Assembly: GCA_019918135.1 (NCBI GenBank)
Contig: WBZZ01003156.1
Span: forward strand, 67,001 to 131,000
DNA from: Paulinella micropora
Taxonomy: Eukaryota > Cercozoa > Imbricatea > Euglyphida > Paulinellidae
DNA length: 64,000 nt
Direction of reading: 5' to 3'
Under the pieces are notes generated by a model. That model was not told the origin of the DNA and did no database searches. It saw only the letters and a program-made list of their open reading frames with translations. This document shows positions 27,087 through 37,493 of this stretch, piece by piece; positions within the stretch are counted from its first letter, which is position 1, and every line of letters starts with the position of its first letter. The position numbers were made by a program, and so were the translations under genes.

Positions 27087-27216
27087 TCTTTATTAGCGAA
27101 CGCTTTAATTAAACAACATATGCTAGTTTTTTAATCGAAATTGCGTCGTCTTTTGTTTTAATTTCCGGCCACGTTTGCAAATCTTGCGCGCCAGCTTGGC
27201 TGCTTAACGTACCGAC

Positions 27217-30030
27217 CTACTGCATGTACCACGCGTACACCTCGGAGGCCAGCACATAGAAAGCAGAGGTGTTGTCATACGCGCCGTCAGTGCTGTTGTA
27301 ATCGATGTTGCATTTGCTGCGGTCACTCGTCACGTCTCTGCGCGAACCCGCCACCAGACCCACGTGCCCTCCGGTCTCGGCCAGCAGACGCATCGCCTGT
27401 ACCTCGGTGTTGGTCTCCGAGCCAGGATGCGGAGCGTTATGAACTAGGTAGCGGTGAATGTCTTGGCGCCGGTTCGCTACTGCCACAAACCCAAAGCCCG
27501 AGTCGAGCTTGCCGTCGCCGTTGGCATCTCTAGTATCCATCAACAAACAGTACTGAGCCCCGTACGTACTGTCGGTAAACAAGAACACCGACATGTTGGC
27601 ACTGATAGTATTTATTATTAGCACTGCCCAGCGTCACTCCTCTACAGTTGCCGTCGTTGTTAAGCAAGGCACGCATGGCTTGGCGCAGGTCGCTCGCCTC
27701 GTCGTTGTTCGGATTCATGGGCGCTGTTGCAGAGCCCTTGCCCAGATAGCGCGTGCTGTAACAAGCAGCGACTGCGCTCAGATTGGTCGACCCATTGACG
27801 CAATTGATAGTGCCAGTACCAGCCGTGGTTGGCGAGGAACTCGGCAAAGGCTGCGGGGATGGACTAGGGGAGGAACTCGATGCTAGGCTGCACATGCGAC
27901 TGGTGACATTCGGGAGCCAGCCAGCGGCACACTGGGTAGGGTATACATCCTTGAGAGACTGGATCCACGCGACCCCTAGGGCAGTTCGTAGACCTAGGGC
28001 CTGTTCGATGTTTAGGAATCTTCCTGTCGGGAGCACGTTATCGGCAAGCGCCTGGCTGCATACTTGATCGTTCTGGATGCCGTTGAGTAGCCGGCCCAGA
28101 ATGTTGTCTTGCGCCCTCAGGCTAGTGCACGCATTCCCGGGTATAAAAGTATTGAATTTCAGGGATGAGTTGCTGTTGTTCATGGCGGCTGCCAGCGAGG
28201 TTGCGTGCGCACAAGGGGCGCCTGCCCCTACGTAAGCTGCATTGTCAGTTGGCTGTGCATTCCCGCACGAAATGAACGCGTCCAGCGCACTACAGCTCGT
28301 AGATTTCCCGTGCCATTGGAACCAGTATGCCGACGGCTTCGGGACAGCGCTGGGGCTGGCGCTAGGGCTGGCGCTGGTCGTGACGCTAGGGCTGGCGCTG
28401 GTCGTGACGCTAAGGCTGGCGCTGGGTGTGCCGCTGAGACTGGCGCTGGGCGTGACGCTGAGGCTGAAGCTGAAGCTGGACGTGGCACTGAGGCTGAGGC
28501 TGGCGCTGGGCGTGGCGCTGAGGCTACTGCTAGGCGTGACACTGAGGCTGGTGCTAGTTGTGACGCTGAGACTGGCACTGGACGTGGTGCTGGGGCTGGC
28601 GCTGGGTGTCACGCTGAGGCTAGTGCTGAGTGTGGCGCTAGGCTAGTGCTGGGTGTGGCGCTGAGGCTAGTGCTGGGTGTGGTGCTGAGGCTGGCGCTGG
28701 GTGTGGTGCTGAGGCTGGCGCTGGGTGTGGTGCTGAGGCTAGTGCTAGGTGTGACGCTGAGACTGGCGCTGGGCGTGACACTACGGCTGGCGCTGGGCGT
28801 GACGCTAGTGCTGGCGCTGGGCGTGACGCTATAGCTAGTGCTGGCGCTGGGCGTGACACTACGGCTGGCGCTGGGCGTGACGCTAGTGCTTGCGCTGGGC
28901 GTGACGCTAGTGCTAGCGCTAGGCGTGACGCTAGTGCTAGCGCTGAGCGTGACGCTAAGGCTGACGCTAGTGCTAGCGCTGAGCGTGACGCTAAGGCTGA
29001 CGCTAGTGCTAGCGCTGAGCGTGACGCTAAGGCTGACGCTAGTGCTAGCGCTGAGCGTGACGCTAGTGCTGACACTGGGCGTGACGCTAAGGCTGGCGCT
29101 GGGCGTGACACTTCGGCTGGCGCTGGGCGTGACGCTAGTGCTAGCGCTGGGCGTGACGCTAGTGCTAGCGCTGGGCGTGACGCTAGTGCTAGCGCTGAGC
29201 GTGACGCTAAGGCTGGAGCTGAGCGTGACGCTAGTGCTAGCGCTGGGCGTGACGGTAGTGCTAGCGCTGAGCGTGACGCTAAGGCTGGAGCTGAGCGTGA
29301 CGCTAAGGCTGGAGCTGGGCGTGACGCTAAGGCTGGAGCTGGGCGTGACGCTAGTGCTGGCGCTGGGTGTGATGCTAGTGCTGGCGCTGGGCGTAATGCT
29401 AGTGCTGGCGCTGGGCGTGACGCTAGTGCTAGCGCTAGGCGTGACGCTAGTGCTGGCGCTGGGCGTAGCGCTAGAGCTGGCGCTGCTAGTAGTGTTCTGG
29501 CCGGCGCTGGGTGTACCGCTCTCGCTGGCACTGTGTGTGTTGCTCTGGCTGACACTGATAGTACTGCTCGGGTCGACACTGGGGGTGTTGCCCCGGCTGC
29601 CGTCGTCGGGGGTGGCGCTAGGGCTGCTCGGACTTACGCTGAGCGTAGCGCTAAAGCTGACACTGCTAGTAATGCTCTGGCTTGCGCTTTGCGTAGCGCT
29701 ATGAGTGCTGCTGGGCGTGACGTTAGGGCTGACACTGCTAGTACTGCTCAGGCTGGCGCTGGGCGTACTGCTCAGGCTGGCGCTGGGCGTACTGCTCAGG
29801 CTGGCGCTGGGCGTACTGCTCAGGCTGGCGCTGGGGGTAATGCTCTGGCTGGCGCTGTTACTGCTGGTAGTTAGACTAGCCAAGGCACTTTGACTAGCAT
29901 TGGGGAGAGTCGCGGTGTCGACGGGGCTGGCGGTGCTGCTGGTCAAAGGGGTCGCCCAATCAACTGCAGGCTCGCACCAGAAAGCACACCCTACCGCCAA
30001 AAACCAAGACAATACTAATAGCTTGCTCAT
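27217..30030 (-). pseudogene. Secreted Ser/Thr-repeat (mucin-like) protein, paralog family B (copy 2), two frameshifts
   Basis: From the ATG at 30030 there is a signal peptide (MSKLLVLSWFLAVGCAFWC), then about 420 residues of 8-residue Ser/Thr repeats of the type SASTSVTP, then the same two Cys-containing domains as the gene at 24921. The second domain has DANGDGKLDSG, a good EF-hand-like calcium loop. The frame breaks at about 28641-28650, where one repeat has lost a base, and again at about 27600-27612 in AATAATAAAT. Downstream of each break another frame carries the expected sequence to TAG at 27217. Mucin-like stalks suggest a surface glycoprotein. I cannot tell mutation from sequencing error. 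Confidence 0.75.
28330..29880. repeat. 24-bp imperfect minisatellite encoding the Ser/Thr repeats
   Basis: A continuous array of a GCTGGCGCTGGGCGTGACGCTAGT-like 24-bp unit, many copies with third-position drift. The repeats read open on both strands and in several frames (Leu/Ala-rich on the other strands), which produces long antisense ORFs that I do not regard as genes. Confidence 0.85.
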
Positions 30031-31183
30031 TACCAAAAGCACGCCGGGAGGAGTGAGTGAGTGTCGCTCCTTTATTCTGTATATTAAAGGCTTTTGTCTA
30101 GGGGCATCTCGCCGCAGACCCACCGACCATGGCTTCATTCCCTTTCCCAACCTCCCCCCCTCCCCCACCCCTTCCCCCCCCCCCCTTTCTCTTTCCATCC
30201 TACACTCTTTGTGTGCAAACTTAAAAAAGCATTTTATTGAACTAGCGTTTATTGTTCCAATTTCTGTATTAGCTTTATGTTATTCTGCAACCGCTAGACA
30301 TGGAATTGTCGGGGGGCTTTGGGGTTGCTGTGAACAGGTCAAACTGGGGAGGAGCTCCTCCTCCCCCCCTCCTCTCCTCTTCCCCTTTCGCATCATCAGA
30401 GCCCCGATGTCGCCGAAATAACAACTACGTATACTTTAATAAAAACGCGTGAAAAAAGACCATCTTGCTGGAAAACCCGGGATTGTCACGTGTAAGACTT
30501 TGTCAAGCTTTAATTCAGCGTATTGTACACTTTCTTGGCGCTTACCTTCCCTCTCCCCTCCTCTCTCTTTCTCATCTTCCCTCTCCCCGCTGCTCGTTCT
30601 CTGATGGGTGCATGAGAGGGTCATGCTCCTCTTCCCCCGCCTTCTCTCCCTCCTATTAGTCCTCAGTCGAGGGGTCTAGCTAATTACGTAGATTGGAGGC
30701 AAAGACAGATCGTGATCATCCCTGCCCCTTTCCTCTCCCTCTCCTAGTTCTCAGCGCCAAGTGTAAGACTTTGTCGAGTTTTATTCAAAAAAAAAACTTT
30801 TTTTTGGGACTTTCTTGGCGCCCACTCTCATGCTTCGTCCCTCTCCCTCTCCTAGCTTTCAGTGCCAAGTGTAAGACCGCCGAGCTCTGATTCAGCGTAT
30901 TCTTTTTTTGCACTTTTTTGGCGCGCTCTCCCTCCTCCCTCCCCTTTTCCTCGCCCGCTCCCTATTCTTATGCGGGGGGGGGGCCTTTTCTTTAGCCACC
31001 CCCCTCTCTCTCTCTCCTTAAAATTTTTCTTCTACCTTCCATCCCTTCTACTCCTCCCCTGAGCCCGGGGGGCTCAACAAGCAGGGGGCATAACTAAAAA
31101 AAAAATTAAGAAGATGCCACTGAGCCCATGTCGGAGCGCCCCCCCCCCCTCTGTGTCCGAAATCTTTTCTGTCAGCTCCCCTC
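30031..31183. repeat. Intergenic array of reverse 3'-end elements
   Basis: Three reverse copies of the AT-rich element lie at 30489-30541, 30759-30823 and 30865-30923. Each reads GTGTAAGACTTTGTCAAGC or similar, then CAGCGTATTGTACAC and CTTTCTTGGCGC, and is preceded by CCCTCTCCCTCTCCTAG. Poly-C at 30176-30186 and poly-G at 30974-30982 also occur. A CTGAGCCCGGGGGGCTCAA hairpin lies at 31059-31078 and another at 31188-31214. No gene is supported. Confidence 0.75.
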
Positions 31184-33786
31184 TCAGCTCCCTGAGCCCA
31201 GGGGGCTCAAGGAGCAGGGGGAGCGGAAGGGCGCAGAAGCTACAAAAAAAATAAATACATGAAACGCCTCCACTAAGCCCCCCCCCCCCACTCTATTCCC
31301 TTCTCCCTTGTCGGCCCTGGGCACCAGCTTCATATTGCGAACGCCAATCAGTCTGCCTCGCGCACGTTTCGCATTCCAGTGGTCGCCGCAGTTTTGCTGA
31401 TTTGGAGTCATCCAACAAATGTACTTAAAGCATCTACCCAAGGGTTCGCAGTCGCCTCCGGGCATGTCCTTGTGAATGCTGCAATATTTACAGAAATTGC
31501 AGGCATTGTCGCTTCTGTATACCTCGAAGCCCTCTCTGCGCAAGGCTGTATCGCCGATGTCATCAAACCTGGTGTAGAAAGAGCGCTGGTCGTTTTTTAG
31601 GAACTTGATAAACACATCTTCGAACGTCTTCCAAGGAGTAAAATAGCAGATGACTTTTTTTACAGAACTGCCCTCGTGGATAAACTTGCTCAGCAGGTTT
31701 GTCTGGCACTGAATCGCCTTCTTGTTTGCACGCAATTCCTCGGGGGCAACATGCAGCCAAAAATCACAGCGGCCTTTTGCCTCAACCAAACACCTATAGC
31801 GCTTGACACATCGCATGAGGATATAGGGAAGCTCCTTCTCAATGATGTCTTCCGCCAGCCGGGGCCTTTCTCTTTGACTTCTTTGCGAAAAAACCCCACG
31901 TGAGCTCGCTCGCCGAATTGGCCCTGGTTATCCTTGTAATTAAGGACATGGTTGCCAGCCCAGACCTGGGGCACGTTCCAAACGAAGTCGGTGACTCCGG
32001 TCTTGTACTTGCGCTCTACTGGCACCATTTCACCCGAGACCATGCGCTGCAGCAGGGATTGGTCGATTGCCTTTTCGAAACGTGCTGGCATGTCATCCAC
32101 CACTAGCAGCTCTTTCTGGTAGACCCCCTGCAGACCAAACTTGCCTTCGCTAGACAACGCCAGAGCGCCGATCTTGTGGCCAGGCTTCATGGCCCTTAGC
32201 ACCTTGATAATCGTCCCCTTGCCTGTACGGCTATCGCCCACCATGTAAAGAAACCCCTGCCAGTCGTCATAGGCCAGGACAGGGTACTGGACGCGGCCCA
32301 AACTCACTTCCATGAACTCAGCCATCTCCTGAGAAAACTGATATCGAAGCAGCATAGTCCAGAGCGGCGTCAGTCATTCATCGGGATGATCCGCAGATTC
32401 GTTCAGCTTGCTAAGGTCTACATCGATATCGTAAAAATGGTCAGTAAACGGGACTGGCGTGCCTGCTTGCTTCAGCTGCTCCCAGGTGTACAGCTTCGGC
32501 TCCCTGATGTTGAACGTGCAGTTCCGGAAGCTGATCCAGTTTGACAGAATCTCGTTCTTGGATAAAATAGGGAAACGCGGGTGATGGCCCGTGTCAAACC
32601 ACTCCTGGAGAGAGGAGGTGTGAACAATCCGTTCAGTGTAGCAGACTTCGTTCTTCAGCGCGGCATTTGCGTAATCGGTAAAGCTTGTCTTGACCTTTGT
32701 GTAGACGCCAGGGATCGACTCATGCGGTTGCAAAACATTGCCATCGAAACGTACGTGTTTGTGCTTATGTCCGTACAGAACAAGCAGGTGCTTGCATCTG
32801 TCTAGGTTGTTGGGTATCAAATGGATGGCTCTTGGGCCATAGAAGATATCCCAGTCGTCGTCGGTAGGAGAGCAGTCGTCGGTGTGGTACTCCAGATCGA
32901 AGCCCAGAACCTGCTTTACGTGCGACTTGACACGGCCGATCATCTCGTCGGTCATGATTTGAACGCCCCCTGGTAGCTTTTGTACGCCGATTTCGTCATG
33001 CTTCCAAACTCCAACTTTGTACATACACTTTCCCTGCTTGTCTTTGATGGAATGGAAAAAGTTGACAACCTCTTCCATGAAGTTGCGTTCTGCGGTCTGC
33101 CACACATACGAGATAAAGGTGCCCTGCTTGTTGTCCTGCTTGTCTTCCCGCGCCTGCACGTTTTCCCACACGGGCAGAAACTCAGCCAGCCTACGGAATT
33201 TAGGCACAATGTTGGTCCAGACCTGCTTCCACGACCGTAGGATAGGACAATCCAGCTCGCAATCGCCCAACACAGCTTGGCCATTGATCACGGCCAAAAA
33301 CCTCTGCTTGCCCCACTTGCGGTTGGTCTTGGTGTCATCCCTCCCGGCCTCGGCCAGCAGTTCCTGAATCATGGCCTCGCGGCCCCCTTTCACAAAGAGC
33401 CTGACCATCTTGGGTACAGCAATCTCGTTCTTTTCCATGAGCTGCAACAAGATCGTACAGCAGGCGTTCTTGATGTCCAGCCATTCGTAGAGCTCCCCCG
33501 CGACAAGTCTGCAGATCCATCCACTTACCATACCCACCGACTCGCCGCTCCAAAGTCTGGAACCCTCATATTTCTCCGATTCAGTGTACTTGACATCTGC
33601 GGACACACTGTGCTTGTGAGCAGCAATCAGTCTTTTCACGCAACGCTGCTCATCTGGCTCGAGTGCTTTAAGGGTAGAGATGTGCTCAAGGCGGAGATAG
33701 TCTACTGACTGGTTCAGCACCAGAGCAACTTTCTTCTCGTCATGGACGTTGCCCTCCTCGTTCGAATTCTTCTTAGCTCGTGGCAT
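31184..33786 (-). CDS. Polymerase-like (TV-Pol-type) domain fused to superfamily 3 helicase; in-frame TGA and one frameshift
   Basis: From the ATG at 33786 the first about 470 codons resemble TV-Pol, the family-A-related polymerase domain of virophages and protist transposons: a motif-A-like ELYEWLDIKNACCTILLQ, a Lys-rich KWGKQRFLAVINGQ, and KHDEIG in the motif C position. Next comes the pre-helicase segment (ISFRNCTFNI, LYTWEQL), then a TGA at 32374-32376. The same frame carries the SF3 core: Walker A GDSRTGKGT, Walker B ELLVVDD and motif C VWAGN. At about 31857-31868 (CCGGGG) the frame shifts and the C-terminal domain continues in another frame (ELPYILMRCVKRYRC, FEDVFIKFL). The true end is perhaps near 31290, before filler. 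It would unwind or prime DNA in replication. Confidence 0.72.
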
Positions 33787-34796
33787 TACCTGTACATAAG
33801 CAAAAGAATAAGAGAAATTAAGGCTAAAGTGAGAGAAAAAAAAACCGGCACAGAGCTCGAGAAAAGAAGGCAGCGGAAAAAAAGTGCGCATTTTGCATAC
33901 AGCAAAAAAGTAAAGGAAAAAAGGAAATGTTTCCACGTCCGGCTTTGATCCACTTTTGGTCTTGCTCGGCCGGCGGGAATTGAGCTGAGCTGGACGAGAG
34001 CCACCATTGCACACCCGGGCACGGCAGGAAGGACAAAATCTAATAAGGTGGTGAGGCCAACGGCCCTTGTGTTGCCGGATACATCTACCCTACCTTTTCT
34101 CTCCCTTCTTCTTCATTTTATAACTAGTTATTAAAGAAAAGCATCTCAAGGAAAAAAAGAAAAAGAATAAAAATAAAAAGGAAGGACTCCGAGGAGAGAG
34201 ACAGGGATGGGGAAAGGAAGGTACAGGAGGTCTTTGATGGGGGAGAGGGCCGGGGGGGGGGGGGAGAGGGGACAGGGAGGCACTGATGCACCCCGCTGGA
34301 GCGCAGGGTGTCTGAGAGTGTCATTTCAAGTTTATGTCAACGGCTAGTTTCCAAAAATTGTCAAGAAAATGTACCTACCGACAGAAAAAGGTTCTCGATC
34401 CCCTCACCTCTCGGAAAGCTACCATCACCCCTCAGCAACCGCGGCTGGAGCCAACCCCCTGTTGTAGCGGGGCAGTCGGGCTGGGATATGGGAGAGAGGC
34501 AAGAGGCAAGAGAACGAAAACTTGCTAAGGCAGAGCGGGGTCTGGCTCACCACTTCCCCCCCCCCCCCCCCCCTCGTGCCCCCCTCAGGGGTGAGTCCAG
34601 CTCTGCCCAAAAGAGATAGCACGGGTGGTATTTTTCAAGGGGTTAGGAAACGCTGGAAGTCGAAACCAGCTTTCTCAGGAAAGACCTGCGCTCCAGCAGG
34701 AGTCGGGGCCAGCTCCGCCCCCCGGTGTTTTGGGTGCAACGGGGGGCTCTGAGAGTTGAGCGCCGCCCCCCCCCCCCCCCCAACCATCCTGTGTCG
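33787..34796. other. Non-coding spacer
   Basis: It holds A/T-rich 5' sequence of the previous gene (33790-33930), a purine tract (34140-34270) with a G run at 34249-34262, and G/C-rich minisatellite-like text from 34440, including poly-C runs at 34556-34572 and 34764-34781. CGCTCCAGCAGGAGTCGGGGC at 34689 recalls the minisatellite at 34868-34985. No gene is supported. Confidence 0.55.
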
Positions 34797-35819
34797 TTAG
34801 GTACATTCTTTTAAAACCCTTTTTGAAACTAGCAGTTGACATGCACGCAAAAACACCCTCTCAGGCAACTTGCGCTCCAGCGGGGGTCGGCCCCAGCTCC
34901 AGCAGAGGTCGGCCCAGCTCCAGCTAGGGTCGGGCCCGCTCCAGCAGGGGTCGGGCCCGCTCCAGCTGGGGTTTGGTCGCGACGGGGGGCTTGAGAGGTG
35001 AGCGGCCCCCAACCACCCTGTGTCGGTGCCCTCCTCGGTCCCCACACGAAAGGGTCTGTTGTGCATGTACTCGTAAACAAGAGTCATAATCTTGCGCTCC
35101 TCGCGCTGCCACACCCACGAGATAAAGGTTCCATCCTTGTTGCGTTTTTCTTCTAGTTGCACCACCTTGGCCCAGATATCTACAAAGGGAACCTTGAATT
35201 GGCCGACCAGGTTAACGCACGCTTGCTTCCAGTCACGCATCAAGGGGCAGTCCAGGTCTTCTACGTTCATTACACTCTTCCCGTTCAGGACGCTGTTGAA
35301 CGCTTTTTTACCCTTTTTGCGGTTCTCGGGTGTATCGGTGCGACCTGTCTTCTCCAAAAACACGGTAATCATCTCGGCGCGCCCTTGCTCGTTCCCAAAT
35401 CTCTGACACAACCTAGCAACAACCAAATCGTGCTTTACCGCCAACTGGAGCAGGATTGTAGGCGCTGCATTGGAAATATCTAACAGCTCTATAAGACCGT
35501 CTGCGATAATGCGACGTATCCACTTCTTGACTGTGCACAAGGCACCAACTCCACAAATACGCCCCTCCAGATTATCCTTGCTTGGTCGATATTCGATTTT
35601 GGTATCAATTTCTTGAGTGATTAGCAGCATCGTTTTGATTTGTTCCTGTATGGATGGGTGCAAGTACAAAAGAGTACGGATATGCTGCAGGCGGTCCTTG
35701 TGAATGCGCTGGTACAAGGTGAGCGCCACGGGCGGTTGTTCGTCACCGTCGTCATCCGAACCTTCACTTGGCCTCTTTCTACGACTCCTAGACTTTCGCG
35801 CGTTTCGGCCATTGGACAT
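34797..35819 (-). CDS. Truncated paralog of the polymerase/SF3 gene, minisatellite tail
   Basis: 340 codons from the ATG at 35819. Residues about 35-245 align with the polymerase-like domain at 33786: LIELLDISNAAPTILLQLA versus LYEWLDIKNACCTILLQLM, GKKAFNSVLNGKSVM, DLDCPLMRDWKQ and GTFISWVWQREERKIM. Similarity ends at about 35060, just before the expected HDE motif, and the ORF then runs through an 18-bp minisatellite (PDPCWSGPDPSWSW). No SF3 helicase part follows. The catalytic domain is therefore incomplete and the gene is probably a degraded duplicate. It has a basic N-terminal stretch (RKSRSRRKRP). Confidence 0.7.
   Translation of the reverse strand: MSNGRNARKSRSRRKRPSEGSDDDGDEQPPVALTLYQRIHKDRLQHIRTLLYLHPSIQEQIKTMLLITQEIDTKIEYRPSKDNLEGRICGVGALCTVKKWIRRIIADGLIELLDISNAAPTILLQLAVKHDLVVARLCQRFGNEQGRAEMITVFLEKTGRTDTPENRKKGKKAFNSVLNGKSVMNVEDLDCPLMRDWKQACVNLVGQFKVPFVDIWAKVVQLEEKRNKDGTFISWVWQREERKIMTLVYEYMHNRPFRVGTEEGTDTGWLGAAHLSSPPSRPNPSWSGPDPCWSGPDPSWSWADLCWSWGRPPLERKLPERVFLRACQLLVSKRVLKECT
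34868..34985. repeat. 18-bp minisatellite
   Basis: Imperfect copies of GCTCCAGCAGGGGTCGGGCC-like units with an 18-bp period. A related text occurs at 34685-34715 and, with a different unit, at 36290-36560. Confidence 0.75.
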
Positions 35820-36705
35820 GCTTCCTCGTAAAGTCTATTTTTGTTTTATATTGTATGCAGCTGTGGCGACGGCCAGGGGAAGAAAGGGAGGGGGGCGCGG
35901 ATTCTTGTACTCTCCCCCCCCCCCCTCCCTGCCCGTCCCTCCTTCCTTGTGCGTGCGTGTGGGGGGGGGGGGCGAAGGGGGGGTTGTCTTTCCTCTGCCC
36001 CCGTACACGACTGTTTTGACTGCAACTTTTGCACCTAGATTCTTATCAGTAAAATGACACGATTGGATAAGTAGAGATAACAAAAAGGCATCGCGGTATC
36101 ATCAGGTCAATCTTGCTCTAAGAGAAGAAAAGCCGACCAGTGTTTGCGATGCAGACAAAACAGACGAATCTCTGAGCTAGCGAGGGCCCACAACCCCCCC
36201 CCCCCCCAACAAAGGGTCACAGAAAGCCATCATCCACCGCCCCCCCCCCCCCCCCCCCCACCCTCTGCCCCCTAGCAAGTCGAGTTGTGCAAGGTGGTGG
36301 TACATGGGTCGGGCCAGCTGGCGCATGGGTCCGGCATGGTGGCGCAGGGGTCGGGCAAGCTGAAGCATGCTGGCGCATGGGTCCGGCAAGCTAGCGCTTG
36401 AGTCGACATGGTGGCGTAGGGTCGGCTAGGGTGCAGCTCGAGTCGGACAAGCTGATGCATGGGGTCGGCCAAGCTGACGCATGGGTCGGGCAAGCTGGCA
36501 CAGGGGTCCGGCAGTGCAGCGTTCGCGTCGGGCAAGCTGACGTATGGGTCGGGCACAGCAGCGCTTTCGAGCCTCCGCCCTCCCTCCTTGTGCGTGTAAG
36601 TGGGGAGGGGGGGGGACGGGGCGGAGGAGGGTTCTCTTTCCTCTGCCCCCTGCACGACTGTTTCGACTGACTGCAACTTTTGCACCTAGATTCTTATTAG
36701 CAAAG
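35820..36705. repeat. Duplicated ~150-bp block and minisatellite
   Basis: A block at 35930-36090 (CCTTGTGCGTGCGTGTGGGG, CTTTCCTCTGCCCC, TGCAACTTTTGCACCTAGAT, GACAAAAAGGCA-like end) recurs at 36575-36745, where it overlaps the 3' end of the Rab gene. Between them are poly-C runs (36193, 36240-36258) and a minisatellite at 36295-36560 with units such as GGGTCGGGCAAGCTGGCGCA. The first block may be a copied Rab 3' end. No gene is supported. Confidence 0.7.
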
Positions 36706-37493
36706 TTATACAAATAAGTAGTAGAGGGGACAAAAAGGCAATGCGATGCAGCCGCCCCCGAGAACCGGCTCGGCAGGGCGCGTAGTCAGCGATAGAGGCG
36801 TTGGCGGTGGCCGCGCGGGGTCCGAGTACAGATCGCCCCAGAGTGCCCGGCGCTTGGCCACCGCCAGCGCGAGGTGCTCATCTAGCTTTTGCTGGAGTTC
36901 CTTGTAGGTGCTGCGGACTGCGCTGGTGCAGCAATGGTCTGCAAAGGCCTGGTCTATGCTGGCCTGGTACCGCGCGACGGCGCCCGGTGTGTCTGCGTGG
37001 GCAATGTCCTGCTTGCAGCCGACCAGCACCAGCTGGCAGTGCTCGGGCACTGTCAGCTGCACCCTGCCGAGCCAGTGGTCCAGCGTGTCGGCCACGCTGG
37101 CGGGGTTGCTGCGGTCGTAACACACGAGCGCCACGTCGGCGTTCCTCCACAGGTTATGGACGATGTTCGAAAACCTTTCTTGCCCCGCCGTGTCCCAGAT
37201 ACACACCGAGTATTCTTGGCCGTGGATCACCTTTTTGTGCAACACCTTGAAGTCAACGCCCACAGTGGCCGGTCGCTGAGCCCAGCCGCCGCGCTGACGA
37301 CGACGACGGGCTTCTTGTTGTCTGTCAGCTTTTCCAGCAGGCAGGTCTTGCCCGCGCCGGAGGGGCCCAACAAAACAACCTTGAGCCTGGGCACGACCCC
37401 ACAGGCTCTCCGGCCGGGCGCTTGCCCGCCCGGCGGAGAGCCGCGCGCGTGGCTGTGCGCCGGGTGGCCTGGGACGGCCAAGCCCCGCCACAT
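36706..37493 (-). CDS. Rab-like small GTPase, frameshifted
   Basis: From the ATG at 37493 the first frame encodes an N-terminal extension and the P-loop GPSGAGKTCLLEKLTDNK. A break at about 37285-37320 moves the frame; the second frame carries TVGVDFKV (switch I), WDTAGQERFSN (switch II) and LVGCKQD, where the usual NKxD guanine motif is CKQD. It ends at TAA with CPLYYLFV and no prenylation motif, unlike host Rabs, which need C-terminal Cys for membrane attachment. Rab proteins direct vesicle traffic; a viral copy could act on host membranes. The altered NKxD and missing Cys argue against a fully conventional function. A (CT)n tract (GA on the sense strand) lies 25-50 bases upstream. Confidence 0.75.

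Noticed and set aside
28205..29890. Long Leu/Ala-rich ORFs on the plus strand and in other frames over the Ser/Thr repeat
   Set aside because: The 24-bp repeat is open in several frames; only the minus-strand frame has a signal peptide and matches the paralog.
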